This document shows positions 46,401-59,100 of a stretch of DNA of 64,000 nt, in pieces. The notes under the pieces were generated by a model. The model made no database searches and had not been told where the DNA came from. It saw only the letters and a list, made by a program, of their open reading frames with translations. The stretch's first letter is position 1; every line of letters begins with the position of its first letter. Origin of the DNA: Manihot esculenta (lineage: Eukaryota; Streptophyta; Magnoliopsida; Malpighiales; Euphorbiaceae). The DNA lies in assembly GCF_001659605.2 (NCBI RefSeq), contig NC_035172.2, forward strand, positions 26,525,342-26,589,341, read 5' to 3'. A program made the position numbers and the translations under genes.

Positions 46401-46730
46401 GTTGTTATCGACGAACAGGTCGTGGACACGGAAGAAACAGCATCTGACACGGATGATAATTATGGTGAATCTGACACTAAAGAGAAAATGGCTAAAGAAT
46501 AAGCAATATAAGATGTTGAAATGTGGATGACCCTCGACCCCTTTGCATCATCTATCCTGCACTAAATGCACTACTTGAGCTTAAGTCAGGATTAATTCAT
46601 CTCCTCCCCATCTTTAGGAGGATTGAAAGGGAAGTTCCTCATAGACATTTTAAAGAATTTTATGTGGTATGCTCCAGCATGAGACCGCAAGGAATTACAG
46701 AAGAACAAATCAAGCTAAGGGCATTTCCTT
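46401..46730 (+). pseudogene. gag: E1 gag, piece 2
   Basis: Resumes after E2 with VVIDEQVVDTEETASDTDDN, then a frame change to the core from 46523 (PRPLCIIYPALNALLELKSG, LIHLLP, MRPQGITEEQIKLRAFP). It breaks right after FP at 46730, where S2 begins. Weaker match to other Athila gags fits its greater age. Confidence 0.78.
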
Positions 46731-47754
46731 TGCAAAATCCTCAAACTCATAGCTAGAGTAGTAACATCACTAGGTATGGGTTAGGCCATTTCACTACTAG
46801 AGCAAGTGGCATTAGGGGAGGTGCTAGCTTATCCCGAGCTACTTAGGGGAGGTGCTAGCATAACTCTAAGCTGCTAATAACTAAATCATAAAAAACTCAA
46901 ATAAATAAACGGACATATCCAGAAATAAAGTAGACAGTGTGATTAGCGAGTCGGAAACGAGTCACTTGCGAGAGGTACTTAGGATTTCCCGATGTGCTTG
47001 CTTGAGGTGCTTGTTTAAATCTGTCATGCTTACTTAAGTGAAAATGACTTCTAGAGGGTAAAAGTATAATTTAGTAGGTCAATCTATGATTATTGAAAGT
47101 TTGAAAACTAAATTGAAACATGGTAAAGAGTTTAGTAGGTTAAAGTGTGAATATGGAAAGTTTAAAGACAAAATTCAGTTTAGTACTTCATGTTCTCCAC
47201 CTCTTCACCTAAACCCTCCATGTGTCACCTAACTATGCATGAAAGAAATGACAAAGCAAAGTGAAAAAGTGGGTTGTCTTCTCCACCCACCTCATTGCCG
47301 TAGCTCACACTATTGAAAAACCAAGATTTTGTTTTGTCTTCCTTCCACCAAATCCAAGTCAAAATCTGACCAAATCAACTTCTTTCTTTAATCAAAATTC
47401 ACCCTAAGATCAATAGCTAAAGAAAGAGACATATATTGAAAGAATTGAATAAGAAAAGTTTAGGGTTCCATATATACCAAGCTTGAAAATCAAAGGTGAG
47501 CTTATAAATGTGTAGGAAATAATATCTTCTCATTTCTTCATGCATAAATTTGAATTGTAAAGCTTTAATTTACAATTTATTCAATCATTCCCTAAGATAT
47601 AAATTGACCTAGGTGAAGGAACATCAAAGGAAAATGAGATAGCTAGAGAATAGAAGAGGAAAAGAAAGAGAAATTCAAGAAAGGTTTGGTGTTTATATGA
47701 TTTTATGTTTTCCTTTGATTTTCTCATGGATATGTGAAGTTAGGGATTGATTTT

Positions 47755-49160
47755 TAATCAGACCAAATTTATACCATTTTATTATGATGTTATTAATATT
47801 AATTTACACCTTTTCTGCCTAATTCTGTGGTTTTGATCTTATTTTGCAGAAAATGGTGTAAAGAGATAATTTGGTGAAAATGCTCTCAAAACTGCCTAAA
47901 ATATGATAAAGAAGAACAAGCATGCTTGCACAAGCCAAGTTGCAGCTGAAGAGGAGATAAATAAGGAAAGTGATAAATAAGGAAAGTACAGTCAGCAGAG
48001 TGATTTGAAATTCAAATTTCAAATCTTTAAGAAGTCTTTCCCTTTTTCAAGAAGTCAAATCTCAAAAAGATGCACATTCAAAATTTAAAATTCAAAATTC
48101 AGCTTATTCAAGAAGCCAAATCTGAAGAAGATGCACTTGCCTCTCAAGAATTTAAAATTCAAAATTCAAAATTCAAAAGAAGGCTCCGCCTCATCAAGGA
48201 AACCTAGGGCAACACTCTCAAGCCTATAAATACATAAAGCCAAGCCGCACGCCAAGCTCTCTTCCTCTCCCCCATTCGGATTGCAAGTGGCCGAACACCT
48301 CCCTTCTCCTTCCAAGGCCATCGGCCACTTCTCCTTCTTCTCTTTCTTTTATTTTTTTTGTTTCCCTTTTTTCTAGTTGAAGATTAGGTGAAACTTTAGT
48401 TGTTTTATGGATTGAGAGATCTGAACATACATTGTTTATCTTTTGTTTTTCAATATTTATGCAATTTCATGCTTAATTCCATTGTTGCTTTGTGGTTTAG
48501 ATCAATAGGGCCAATTGATTCTTGATTGCAAGGTAATAATTTGTTAGTTTGGATAGTTTTAAGTCCGTAATTGCTTGGATTATTCAAACATAAGTAATTC
48601 TTGGTGTAAAAACTAAAGAAATTGCATGATCTAGCAATATCACCATGCGTTTGGATAGCTAGAATTAGGTCTCTCTATTTCTTAATGCAATATACAGTTG
48701 TTAGATGCCAAAGGCCCAAGGACGTTCCTTGGCAACTTGTTGATTAGTAATTAATTAGAGGACGTTTCCTAATTGATTTATACTTAAGGAGGGATATGGT
48801 GGTGAGAAGCGTCTTCCATCTCCATAACTAATTTATTGAATCAAACAAAGGAACCTAAGTATCCATGATCAATCCCAACAACTGAAGTGGATCCAATTCT
48901 TCAACTAGAGTTTTTCACATATTTGAATCCTCTTTACTTTTATTATTTGCTCTACTTTATCGCTTTCAGTAGTAGTTTAATTCATCAATCTCAAAACCCC
49001 CTCTTTTATTTTACTTTTGGTTTATTTACTTTGTCTTGATAAGGAAAATAGGTAAATATCAATTCCCTGTGGATTCGATTATTTTGCCACTATCTGCTGT
49101 TGTAAAATTAATGATAACCAAAAAGGTTATTTTTGACCGGCTTCGACAACCACACAGTCA
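47755..49160 (+). repeat. S3: solo LTR of the E2 family (1406 bp)
   Basis: Starts TAATCAGACCAAATTT (first TG mutated to TA) and ends CCACACAGTCA, with TSD ATTTT at 47750-47754 and 49161-49165. The text runs parallel to the E2 LTR read on its own strand (GGTTTTGATCTTATTTTGCA near 47830; TATTCAAACATAAG near 48592). Confidence 0.88.
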
Positions 49161-49165
49161 ATTTT

Positions 49166-50827
49166 ACTTGCTAAAAATGTTGCTTTGATTGTATAAATAT
49201 GTTATATGAAAGGTAAAATGGTGTTTGAAAGGCTTAAAGCAAAGAAACCTAACATGAGAGCTAAAGTGCAAACCTGGCGGGATAGGTTTTAATAGGGCAA
49301 TATGTGTTAGTAACTTCATAACTTATTGTGTAGTTATTAAAATTAGACCTAAAATATATCAAATGAAAGCTGAGATAAAGAGCTAAAATTTTTATGAGTT
49401 GACCAAATTCTGAATCTGTAGGTAAGATGATATAAATTACAAGTGAACCTAAACTGGATACAGTGATAGTGCATCTGGAATAGAGTGTATGGATTATACT
49501 ATAACTAATTATGTACTCAGTAAAATTTATTAAGACTAGTGCCACATGAATCTTAAGAAATATACCTAAAACTTTGTAGAAGACACTTAAGCTTGAATTT
49601 GTATGAAAATACAGGATCTGATATGTTTTATGGATACTATAAACAAGTACCAATACAGGACTGTTTAAAACCTTATTGAGCAGCTTGTAAAGAAAAATTC
49701 ATAACTTAAGATAGGGAGATCAGATTTGCATGAATTATATCTTGTTGGAAAGATAAGACATAAATGTACATTTGTTATGAAGAAACTAAAGTTAAATTAT
49801 AACTTTAAACTACTTGAAAAGTTTATGCAATATATGGCAAAATGTGGTTCTCTCAAATTTGAATGCATAAAAATTGACATGCTTGCTTAATCGGTAAGAA
49901 TTTACTTGATTTTGCACATGCTTGCTTGAAAATAACACCTATTTGTGCATGATGATTTGAGCAAAACTTGTCATTCTTTATTTATTAGTGGTATGAAATG
50001 TAAGAAGTGAGTTAACTTGACACAATATTGGAATGCTACGTTGAGAAAGTTTTGCACTATTTGCCATGAGTTTCTCATCTTGTTAACTTTGACATATGAT
50101 ATATGTACTTTGGAAATGAAATTCAAATAGCTTCAAAAGACATGCATTTACATTGAATTAATGATACTTGGCCCTGATAAACTTAATAGGAGTCGAGGTT
50201 AGTTTAAGGGTATGGCATGCCATATGAATATACAGAGTTCGCAGTACTGCAACCGATACATGATCTATATTTGAGGTTACATATCAGATACCTCATAAGC
50301 ACGGCCACAGAGCCCTGCTATCACAGTTTCGGCGTCTGAGCCTATCGTTTGGCATCCTGTGCCTACCGTTATAACTCCTTATCTACCTAGTCGACCCTAC
50401 TATGTGTTTATAAGGGCTGAGAACCTAAGTAAGATTGGTACTCGATTTTATAAAATCATTAGTGAATGTTAACATGTCTGCATCTATTACATGCACTAAG
50501 CTATGGTGATTTGCTATAAATGTAAAATGTACAATAAAGGTAAAATAAGATGTTTTTATTGAATGTGAAGGAAATTCTTATCATGCACAAGGATTCATAT
50601 GGTACTCATAATTTATATCAAGAAGATTGATAAGTATGCTTTGTATCATGTTAACAACATTTGACTAGCTTGTAATTGTTTACTTAATTATTTATATACA
50701 TGAATATGTTTGCTCTATTTTATTATTTGTTTGCAATCACCCACTGAGCATTAGCTCAGCATGTTGGTTTTTACCTCACGCAGATTGTAAATAAAGTAAG
50801 CAAAGCGGAGGATATCAGAGGTGTACA
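49166..50827. other. S2 interior, no gene
   Basis: Non-coding sequence of the S2 LTR. Short open frames are not conserved. Phrases such as CATGCCATATGAATA and CCTACCGTTATAACTCC look like the low-complexity U3/R text of long chromovirus LTRs. No other element is seen. Confidence 0.55.
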
Positions 50828-50832
50828 TTAGA

Positions 50833-52931
50833 TGTAATGACCCGAAAACCGGACCGCTACCGGCGCTAGGATTCAGGTCGACTTAAGATCGCAGGAATCC
50901 ATAGCAAGCCTAACATACATCCTGTTATACCTGATAAAATCCCATACATGATCATATATTCTCATAAAAACTTAAACTTTTCATATACCAAGCTTGACCT
51001 GTGCATGCATCATAACTGTAAACATAAAAACCCCATACTAGAGCCCTCATCAAATGCTCTAGTAGGGTCAACATCTCATACATCAAGCTTGGTTCAAGAC
51101 ATCTCATCATTAAAAACATTTACATAAAGATCATGTATAAAAGGGATTACAATCTATCAATAGGGCCAAGCACAATACTATCCACAATACATTACATGTC
51201 CACTACTAATCTATTACATCATGCTATACCAAAACTCTGATGACTCTCCCACAGCTACCTGTGCTCCTGCAAACCTAGGGGCTAGGGGAAAGGGGTGAGC
51301 TACTAAAGTTCAGTGAGTAGAATAGTAAAAATAATTTAATTAAACATATGCTTTCATGAAATGCATCACAACACAAACAATTCACATCACGGATGGACTT
51401 ATCACCAATAACCCTCATACATGCCCGTCCCTCAACGGAGCTCCTCAGGACTTCCTCTTAAACATAACATAACATATCCAACTGTGCCAGGGGCGTAGAA
51501 TGGGCCTCGACTTGGATTTTCTCTTACATTGTGCCAGGGGCATAGAATGGGCATCGACCTGGACTTCCATATCATATCATATCATATCATATCGAGGGCT
51601 AATGGGTCATCCAATATCCATCCACATCAATAGCAAATTATGCAATGCATCATATTCGTGAATTCTAATGCAAACAACCTATTATATAACATGGCATTCA
51701 TGATGCATGAACATGCTTAAAAATTTAGTACTTTAAAAACAATAGATCAGTTAGTTCTACTCATCTCTGGCTGACGCTGGAACAACTAACTCACTGCTGG
51801 TCTCCTCAGTTCCTCGGGTCCGATCCTACACAGGTGGACTGAAATGAAGGACCAAACAAACTCTAACATGACACTAAACATCTCCCCAAAAACCCCTAAA
51901 AAAAATATAAAACATGCATAGAAAATAGGCAAAGGAAGGCTGGGCAGGGGACTTTCGGCTGTAGGTTCGGCGGTCGAAGGTCCCTACAGATCTGAAAGTC
52001 AGGCACTTTCAGGGGCAAGGTTCGGCGGCCGAAACTCCCCTTCAGATCCGAAAGTCCAACTTTCGGGAGTGAGTTTAGGCGGCCAAAACTGCCTCCTCTG
52101 GCAGGTTCGGCCGCCAAACCTTGCTTTGGCTGCCGAACCTAGGCCCTCCTGGGTGGCAGAACCTGATTCTGCCATTATGCCCCAAGCCACTAAAACTTCC
52201 ACAACATGCATCCAACTATTCTAAAACATGTATAAACACATTTTCAAGTACATAGGGGCATAAAACTAGCCTAAACCCCAACAAACATCAACATAGCATC
52301 ACATTTATTATTAAACTAACATAAACCCTAACATTTAGACCTACTCTAAATATGCATTGAACACCTTTAAAACCTCTTAAAACTTACTTAAAACATATAA
52401 AAAGGTATGGATCTACACTTATCTCTTGAAGATCGAGAGGAGATGCGATCCAAACTTGGAGATTAGGAGAATAGGTCTTCGGAGGTCTCCAAACTTCTAA
52501 AATCTTGATCTTAGCTCAAAAATCTTCAAAACAAGGAAAAATCTTATAAAAAACTTGAAGGATTTGAAGGAAAACATAAAATCAACCATGGAAGGGCGAA
52601 ATCTCATATATGCCTGAAAATGGAGAGAGAAAACTCGCCCATTTTCAGATAAGGGGCCTTTTATAGGTGGCTGGCCAGACCACCTTCGGGGGCCAAAAGA
52701 GCTTCCGCAACTCCACCATGTTCGGCGACCGAACCTGGACTTTTCCTCCATGGTGTTTTCTTTCTAAACTCAATTTTCTTCCTTTGATTAAAACCATAAA
52801 AACATTAAAACATTTTATGAAAACCTTTATTTTCACCCTTCTAAGGGATTCTGACCTCGAGATTCCGGATTCCAACGGAGATTCCACCTGAAGGTTGGAA
52901 TTTAGATGCCGGAGCTTAGCCGGGTATTACA
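50833..52931 (-). repeat. S4: solo chromovirus LTR of the E3 type (2099 bp)
   Basis: + strand ends TGTAATGACCC and CCGGGTATTACA, TSD TTAGA at 50828-50832 and 52932-52936. It is similar throughout to the E3 LTRs, including two copies of the GTGCCAGG-GTAGAATGGGC repeat near 51484-51560, an (ATATC)n run at 51569-51593 and TTCGGCGGCCGAA-type palindromes at 51954-52140. A - strand TATA lies near 52660. No internal region is left. Confidence 0.92.
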
Positions 52932-53099
52932 TTAGATATCAAAGCCATTATCATAGCTGGTTATTTTGAGTCTCTGAGTCATAGTATAGTTATATTTTGG
53001 CATGTACATATTAAATAGAGTGAGTTATAAAGGTTATGTAAATCAAGGAATAGTAAGATATCAAATGACAATTGATAATTTTACATGTGTTTTTTTTAT

Positions 53100-53821
53100 A
53101 TGTGTTACGGGTTGAAATGTTGATGAAAAAGAGGAGACTCTGCCAAAATTTTGGTTTAAAATCTCACATTTACTTTAATCACTTTATAAAATTTACTTGG
53201 ATTACCTAACAACTTGGTATTTACAGATAAAGAAAATTGTTTAGTGTTGATATATCTAAAAAGGTATAATTTGTGACAGTCCTTGCCCTGTCTACACTTC
53301 GATAGGATAAGGGGTGATACATCTTTTTTCTCTGGCTGATAATGCAAAAGATTGGTTGTACTACCTACCTCCAGATTTAGTCACTACATGGAGAGAAATG
53401 ATAAAATTATTTTTAGACCTATTCTTTCCCGCTTCTAGAGCATCTACAATTAGAAGGGAAATATCAGGAATCAAGCGAAAGAAAATAGAAACTCTCGATG
53501 ACTATTGGGAGAGATTTAAACACCTATATGCAAGCTGTCTTAGGCATGACATTTCAGATAAACAACTCATGCTCCATTTTTATGAGGGACACACAACCAT
53601 GGAAAGACATATGATAGATACTGCAAGTGGAGGTGCGATATGCAAAAGAACACCCCAAGAGGCTAGGAAATTAATATCTACGATGGTAGCAAATTCACAG
53701 CAATTTGTACCTATACAAGACTCTCATAGGAGAGTTTATGAGGTAAGTAATTCTTCTGTTGAATCTAGACTTTCTCATGTGTTACAGGTTGAAATGTTGA
53801 TGAAAAAGAGGAGACTCTGCC
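53100..53821. repeat. 677-bp tandem duplication spanning S2 end and E1 gag
   Basis: The word ATGTGTTAC at 53100-53108 recurs at 53777-53785, and the following sequence (GTTGAAATGTTGATGAAAAA, CTGCCAAAATTTTGG ...) repeats at a constant 677-base offset. The second copy is interrupted at 53821 by E3 and continues at 63616 to the window end. It holds the last ~220 bases of S2 plus ~460 bases of gag. It arose after S2 inserted and before E3 inserted. Confidence 0.88.
53322..53821 (+). pseudogene. gag: E1 gag, piece 3
   Basis: Continues the gag core after S2: ADNAKDWLYYLPPDLVTTW, FLDLFFPASRASTIRREI, LDDYWERFKHLYASC, MERHMIDTASGG and RKLISTMVANSQQF. An extra T at the S2 junction puts it one base out of frame with piece 2. 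The last ~45 bases belong to the second copy of the 677-bp duplication. Cut at CTGCC by E3. Confidence 0.82.
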
Positions 53822-56053
53822 TGTAACGACCCGAAAATCGGACCGCTACCGGCGCTAGGATCCAGGTCGGCTTAAGGCCGCCGGGACCCGTAGCAAGCCT
53901 GACATGCAACCTGTTTAATCCCATACATGATCAACAACATACATAAAAATTTAAAACTTTTCTTTCATTCATACACCAAACTCAACTTGTGCATGCACTG
54001 TACATAATCATAATCATAATCATGACCCCTCTATGGGATCTCATCAATGCCCCAAAGGGCGATACAACATATGTTGAGTTGGTTTACATAAACATCATAA
54101 AATATCTGAGATCATATATTAAAAGGGATAACAACAATCTATGATCAAGCACACCTCTATCATCCATAAGCCTCATTACATTACATGTCTAAACTGTACT
54201 TTTGCATAACATCAAATATATTTATCATGTCCACACTATCTATTACATACACACGACTTCATTACTCTTGCGGACCTCCTGGTCTACCCTGTACCTGCAA
54301 ACCTGGGGAATTTGGGAGAGGGGTGAGCTACTAGAGCCCAGTGAGCAGAATAATAAAACATTTAAAACATATGATAACATGGAATGCATCACATCACAGC
54401 TAATCACATCAAGGATGAACTTGTCACCAATAGCCCTCTACATAGTCCAACTGTGCCAGAACGTAGAATGGGTCCTGGTCTTTCCCTTACATGGTGCCAG
54501 CGAACGTAGAATGGGTCCCACTGGTCTTACATTCCGTACTGTACATATCACATCGTCACATCATAGATCGAGGGCTATGGATCATCCAATGTTCATCCAC
54601 ATCAATCAACAATAAAGTATGCAATGCAACATATTCGTGAATTCTAATGCAAACAACCTAGTACATCTCATGGCATTCATGATGCGTGAATCATGCTAAA
54701 ATGTCCATTATTTGCTTTAAAACGTAATGAGTTTTTCCACTCACCTCTGGATAGCTCTGACCAGACACTGGAGCAGCTGACTCACTGCTGGGGTCCTCGG
54801 TTCCTCGGGTCCGAACCTACACAGGTGGACTCAAATGAGGGACCAAACATACATGATAACTCTAAACTACTCCCCAAAAACCCCCTAAAACATCATGAAA
54901 CAATCATAGAAAAACATGTAAAGGAAGGATGGACAGGGCACTTTCGGCGGCAGGTTCGGCGGCCGAAAGTCCCTCCAGAGCCGAAAGTCAGGCAGGTTCG
55001 GCGGCACCTTCGGCGGCCGAAACTCCCAGACAGAGACGAAACTCATGCATGTTCGGCGGCACTTTCGGCGGCCGAAACTGCCCTCCAGAGACGAAAGTCC
55101 TCTTTCGGGGGCAGGCTTCGGCAGCCGAAGGCTGCCTCCACAAGCGGGTTCGGCGGCCGAAAGTCCCTTCGGCGGCCGAACCTGAGTTTCTCCAAAGTGG
55201 CAGAAACTGAGCTCCAACATGCACAAACGCCTCCCAACTTTTCAAACATGCATAAACCTATTCTACAACACTCCCAATCATACACAAACAAGCATACAAG
55301 TTCCTAGGGGCTTCAAACCATCAAAAACCCCAACTACAACACATCAAACAATTCACATTGCTCATAACACATATAAAACCCATAAACCTAACCATAAGCT
55401 AAACATGCATTCTACCCCATAGATCTACTTAAAACTTACTTAAAACATGCAATGAGCTTAAGATCGGCTCTTACCTCGTGGAGATCGAGAGAGAGATGAC
55501 CTATACTCGGAGATGGGAGGGGTTGAGTTTCTTTGAACCTCAAAGCTCCAAAACTTGCTCGAAACTTGAAAATCTTCAAAACAAAGCAAAAACTCATGAA
55601 AATCTTGAAAGATCTGAAGGAAGAACTCAAAGATTGGTGAGGGACGGCGGAGAGCTCACCTTGGCCGACAATGGGGAGAAAAGCTCGCCCGTTTTCAGTT
55701 AAGGGACCCTTTTATAGTGGCTGGCCAGGCCACGTTCGGGGGCCGAACGTGCCTCCGCATGCATGCCATGTTCGGCTGCCGAATTTGAGGTTCGGCGGCC
55801 GAACCTGGACTTCCCTCACTTATGCTTTCGGGGGGCCTAAAAGCGCTCCCGAAGGCATGAATGTTCGGCGGCCGAACCTGAGTTTTCCTCCAAGGTAGTT
55901 TTCATGTAAAAACTCATTTCCTTCTTACTTAAAACCATGAAATACATTAAAACATTTTATGAAAACATGTTTCTACCCTACTAGAGGTCTCCGACACCCG
56001 AGATTCCACCGGACGGTAGGAATTCCGATACCGGAGTCTAGCCGGGTATTACA
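53822..56053 (-). repeat. E3 3' LTR (2232 bp)
   Basis: + strand TGTAACGACCCGAAAATCGG ... CCGGGTATTACA. The - strand TATA box TATAAAAGG lies near 55709. Dense CpG palindromes lie at 54945-55190 and 55735-55890. Two copies of a GTGCCAG-GAACGTAGAATGGGTCC repeat occur near 54452-54530, where the partner LTR has three. Confidence 0.94.
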
Positions 56054-56070
56054 TTCTCCCCCCCCCCTTA
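56054..56070 (-). other. E3 polypurine tract
   Basis: On the - strand TAAGGGGGGGGGGAGAA directly precedes the 3' LTR. The run of ten G is 56058-56067. Confidence 0.88.
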
Positions 56071-56162
56071 AGAACATTCGTCCCTGAATGTTCCTCAACT
56101 AGCACATGCAAAGCATACAACATAACATACATATAAGCACATGGACTCACAAGGAACTAACC

Positions 56163-59100
56163 TTAGAAAAGATAAGGGTATTGCTGGAGCATGGACTCCC
56201 GTGTCTCCCAAGTGCATTCTTCCAAATTGTGGTGGTTCCACAGGACTTTCACCATCGGGATTTCCTTGTTTCTTAGCTTTCTGATCTGGGTGTCTATGAT
56301 CCGTACTGACTGTTCAACATAGGTGAGATCCTCTTGGACCTCCACATCAGGGTTACTGAGAACCTTGCTCGGATGTGACACAAACTTCCTCAACATTGAA
56401 ACATGGAAAACCGGATGGATTCTTTCCATTGAAGCAGGTAAATCCAGCTTGTACGACACATTCCCAATCTTTTGCAAAATTTCAAAGGGTCTGATGTATC
56501 GTGGGGCTAGTTTACCTTTCTTCCCAAAGCGAACCACTCCTTTCATAGGAGACACCTTGAGCAATACCAGATCCCCCTCCTGAAACTCTACCTGTCTTCT
56601 GCGGATGTCTGCATAACTCTTCTGTCTGCTTGCAGCAGTCTTGATCCTTTCTCTGATTATGGGTACTACCCTGCTGGTAATCTCTACTAGCTCAGGCCCT
56701 GCCAAGGCCTTTTCTTCAACTTCTTCCTAGCAAACAGGTGATTTGCACTTCCTCCCATACAAAGCCTCATATGGAGCCATCCCGATGCTAGCATGATGGC
56801 TGTTATTATAGGCAAACTCCACCAAAGGTAGATGCTGCCTCCAAGAACTGCCAAAGTCCAGCACACACATTCTGAGCATATCCTCTATGGTCTGGATGGT
56901 CCTTTCTGATTGTCCGTCCGTCTGTGGATGGAAAGCAGTGCTAAAATCCAACCTGGTACCCATGGCGTTCTGCAGACTCCGTCAAAACCTGGAGGTGAAC
57001 TGGGGCCCTCTATCGGACACTATCGAAACAGGAATCCCATGCAGCCTGACGATCTCATCGACATATACCTGCGCCAACTTATCCACAGAATAGCCACTCC
57101 TGACAGGGATGAAGTGAGCAGATTTGGTGAGTCTGTCCACAATCACCCATATGGAGTCCAATCTGTTGGACGTCGCCGGTAACCCCACTACGAAGTCCAT
57201 AGCTATATTCTCCCATTTCCATTTTGGAATAGATAGCGGGTTAAGCATTCCAGCCGACTTCTGATGTTCCAGCTTCACCCTCTGACACACTTCGCAGGCT
57301 GACACAAACTGTGCCACTTCTTTCTTCATAGCTGGCCACCAATAAACCTTCTTCAGATCTTGATACATCTTGGTGGCTCTGGGGTGAACGTTGTATCTTG
57401 CATTATGAGCCTCTCTCATAATGTCTCCTTTTAGCCCTATGTCATCTAGTACACATAGTCTGCTCCCATAGCGGAGGATCCCTTTGCTGTCGAATCTGAA
57501 CTCACTATCTTTGCCTGACTGAATAGTCCTGGCAATCTTCACTAACTCTGGGTCCTCATGCTGTTTTCTGAGCCACCTGCTCCAGAAACACGGGTGCCAC
57601 TCTCATCTGGGCTACCAAAGCACCTGTACCAGACAACTCCAACTGTAGACCTTCCTCAATGAGCTTGTAAAACTCCTTCACCACTAGCCTCCTCTCTGCC
57701 GATATGTGGGATAAACTGCCGAGTGATTTTCGGCTTAAGGCGTCTGCCACAACATTCGCCTTACCCGGATGGTACTAAATCTTGCAATCATAGTCACTCA
57801 GCAGCTCCACCCATCTTCTCTGTCTCAAGTTCAAATCTCTTTGACTCAGGATGTATTGCAGGCTCTTATGATCTGTAAAGATCTCACATTTAACCCCATA
57901 GAGGTAGTGCCTCCACATCTTGAGTGCAAAGATTACTGCTGCCATCTCCAGGTCATGTGTGGGGTAATTCAACTCATGCTTCTTCAGCTGTCTAGAAGCA
58001 TAAGCAATCACCCTTTCATTCTGCATTAACACACAACCCAGTCCCACACGGGACGCATCACAATATACTGAGAAGTCTTCATTGCTAGATGGCAGGGCTA
58101 ACACTGGTGCTGAAGTCAACCTCCTCTTAAGCTCTTCAAAACTCTCTTCGCACTGGTCGGTCCACACAAACTTCTGATTCTTCCTGATTAATCTGGTCAG
58201 AGGAGCTGCAATCTTTGAGAAGTTCTGAACGAACCTCCTGTAGTAACCTGCCAAACCCAAGAAACTTCTAATCTCTGTCACTGAAGTGGGTCTAGGCTAG
58301 TTAGCCACAGCTTCTATCTTCTTGGGGTCCACCTCTATTCCATTTTCTGACACTACATGCCCCAATAATGAAATGCTCCTCAGCCAGAACTCACACTTAG
58401 AGAACTTGGCATACAAGCCATGTTCCCTCAAGGTCTGCAGAACCAACCTCATATGATGGGCATGCTCCTCTGCGTCCCTGGAATACATCAAGATATCATC
58501 TATGAAGACAATAACAAAGTGATCCAGGTATTGGCTAAACACTCTATTCATGAGATCCATGAATGCTGCAGGGGCATTGGTTAACCCGAACGGCATCACA
58601 AGGAACTCAAAATGCCCATATCTGGTCCTGAAAGTTGTCTTTGGCACATCTTCATCCCTTATCCTTAGCTGATGGTACCCCGATCTCAGATTAATTTTGG
58701 AGAAACAACCCGCTCCTGCTAGCTGGTCGAATAGATCATCGATCCTTGGCAGAGGGTACCTGTTCTTGGTAGTGACTTTGTTCAACTGCCTGTAGTCGAT
58801 ACAAAGTCTGAGGAATCCATCCTTCTTCCTCACAAACAAGAATGGAGCACCCCAAGGTGAGGTACTCGGTCGGATGAAGCCCTTTTCTACCAACTCTTGT
58901 AACTGCTCTCTCAACTCTTTCAACTCGGCTGGGGCCATCCTGTAGGGAGGGATAGAGATCGGTCTAGTTCCAGGCATCAACTCTATCTCGAACTCTATCT
59001 CCCTAGCAGGTGGTAAACCTGGAAGCTCGTCTGGAAAAACATCCTGAAATTCTCTGACAACTGGCACCAAGGCTGGCTCCCTGACCTGACGATCTAGCTC

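Larger units (their letters stand above)
46731..53321 (+). repeat. S2: ~3-kb solo LTR in E1 gag, itself holding S3 and S4
   Basis: The block starts TGCAAAATCC exactly where gag stops and ends GGGGTGATACA exactly where gag resumes. Flanking 5-mers TCCTT (46726-46730) and TCTTT (53322-53326) differ at one base. Removing S3, S4 and their TSD copies leaves about 3.08 kb, no coding domain, and LTR-like text (CACCCACTGAGCATTAGCTC near 50740). An alternative start is 46760, where GTAACATCAC mirrors the end TGTTACA seen in the duplicate copy at 63784-63790; then 29 bases would be unexplained. Identity as a solo LTR is inferred. Confidence 0.65.

Noticed and set aside
46736..46759. Start of S2 at 46760 (GTAACATCAC) instead of 46731
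   Set aside because: Gives no target site match (AGAGT versus TCTTT) and leaves 29 bases unexplained; kept as an alternative only.
54885..55307. Open frames rich in RRPK or AAEP in the E3 LTRs (also 62555-62925 and 51896-52211)
   Set aside because: They are translations of the GGCGGCCGAA palindromes on both strands, not genes.
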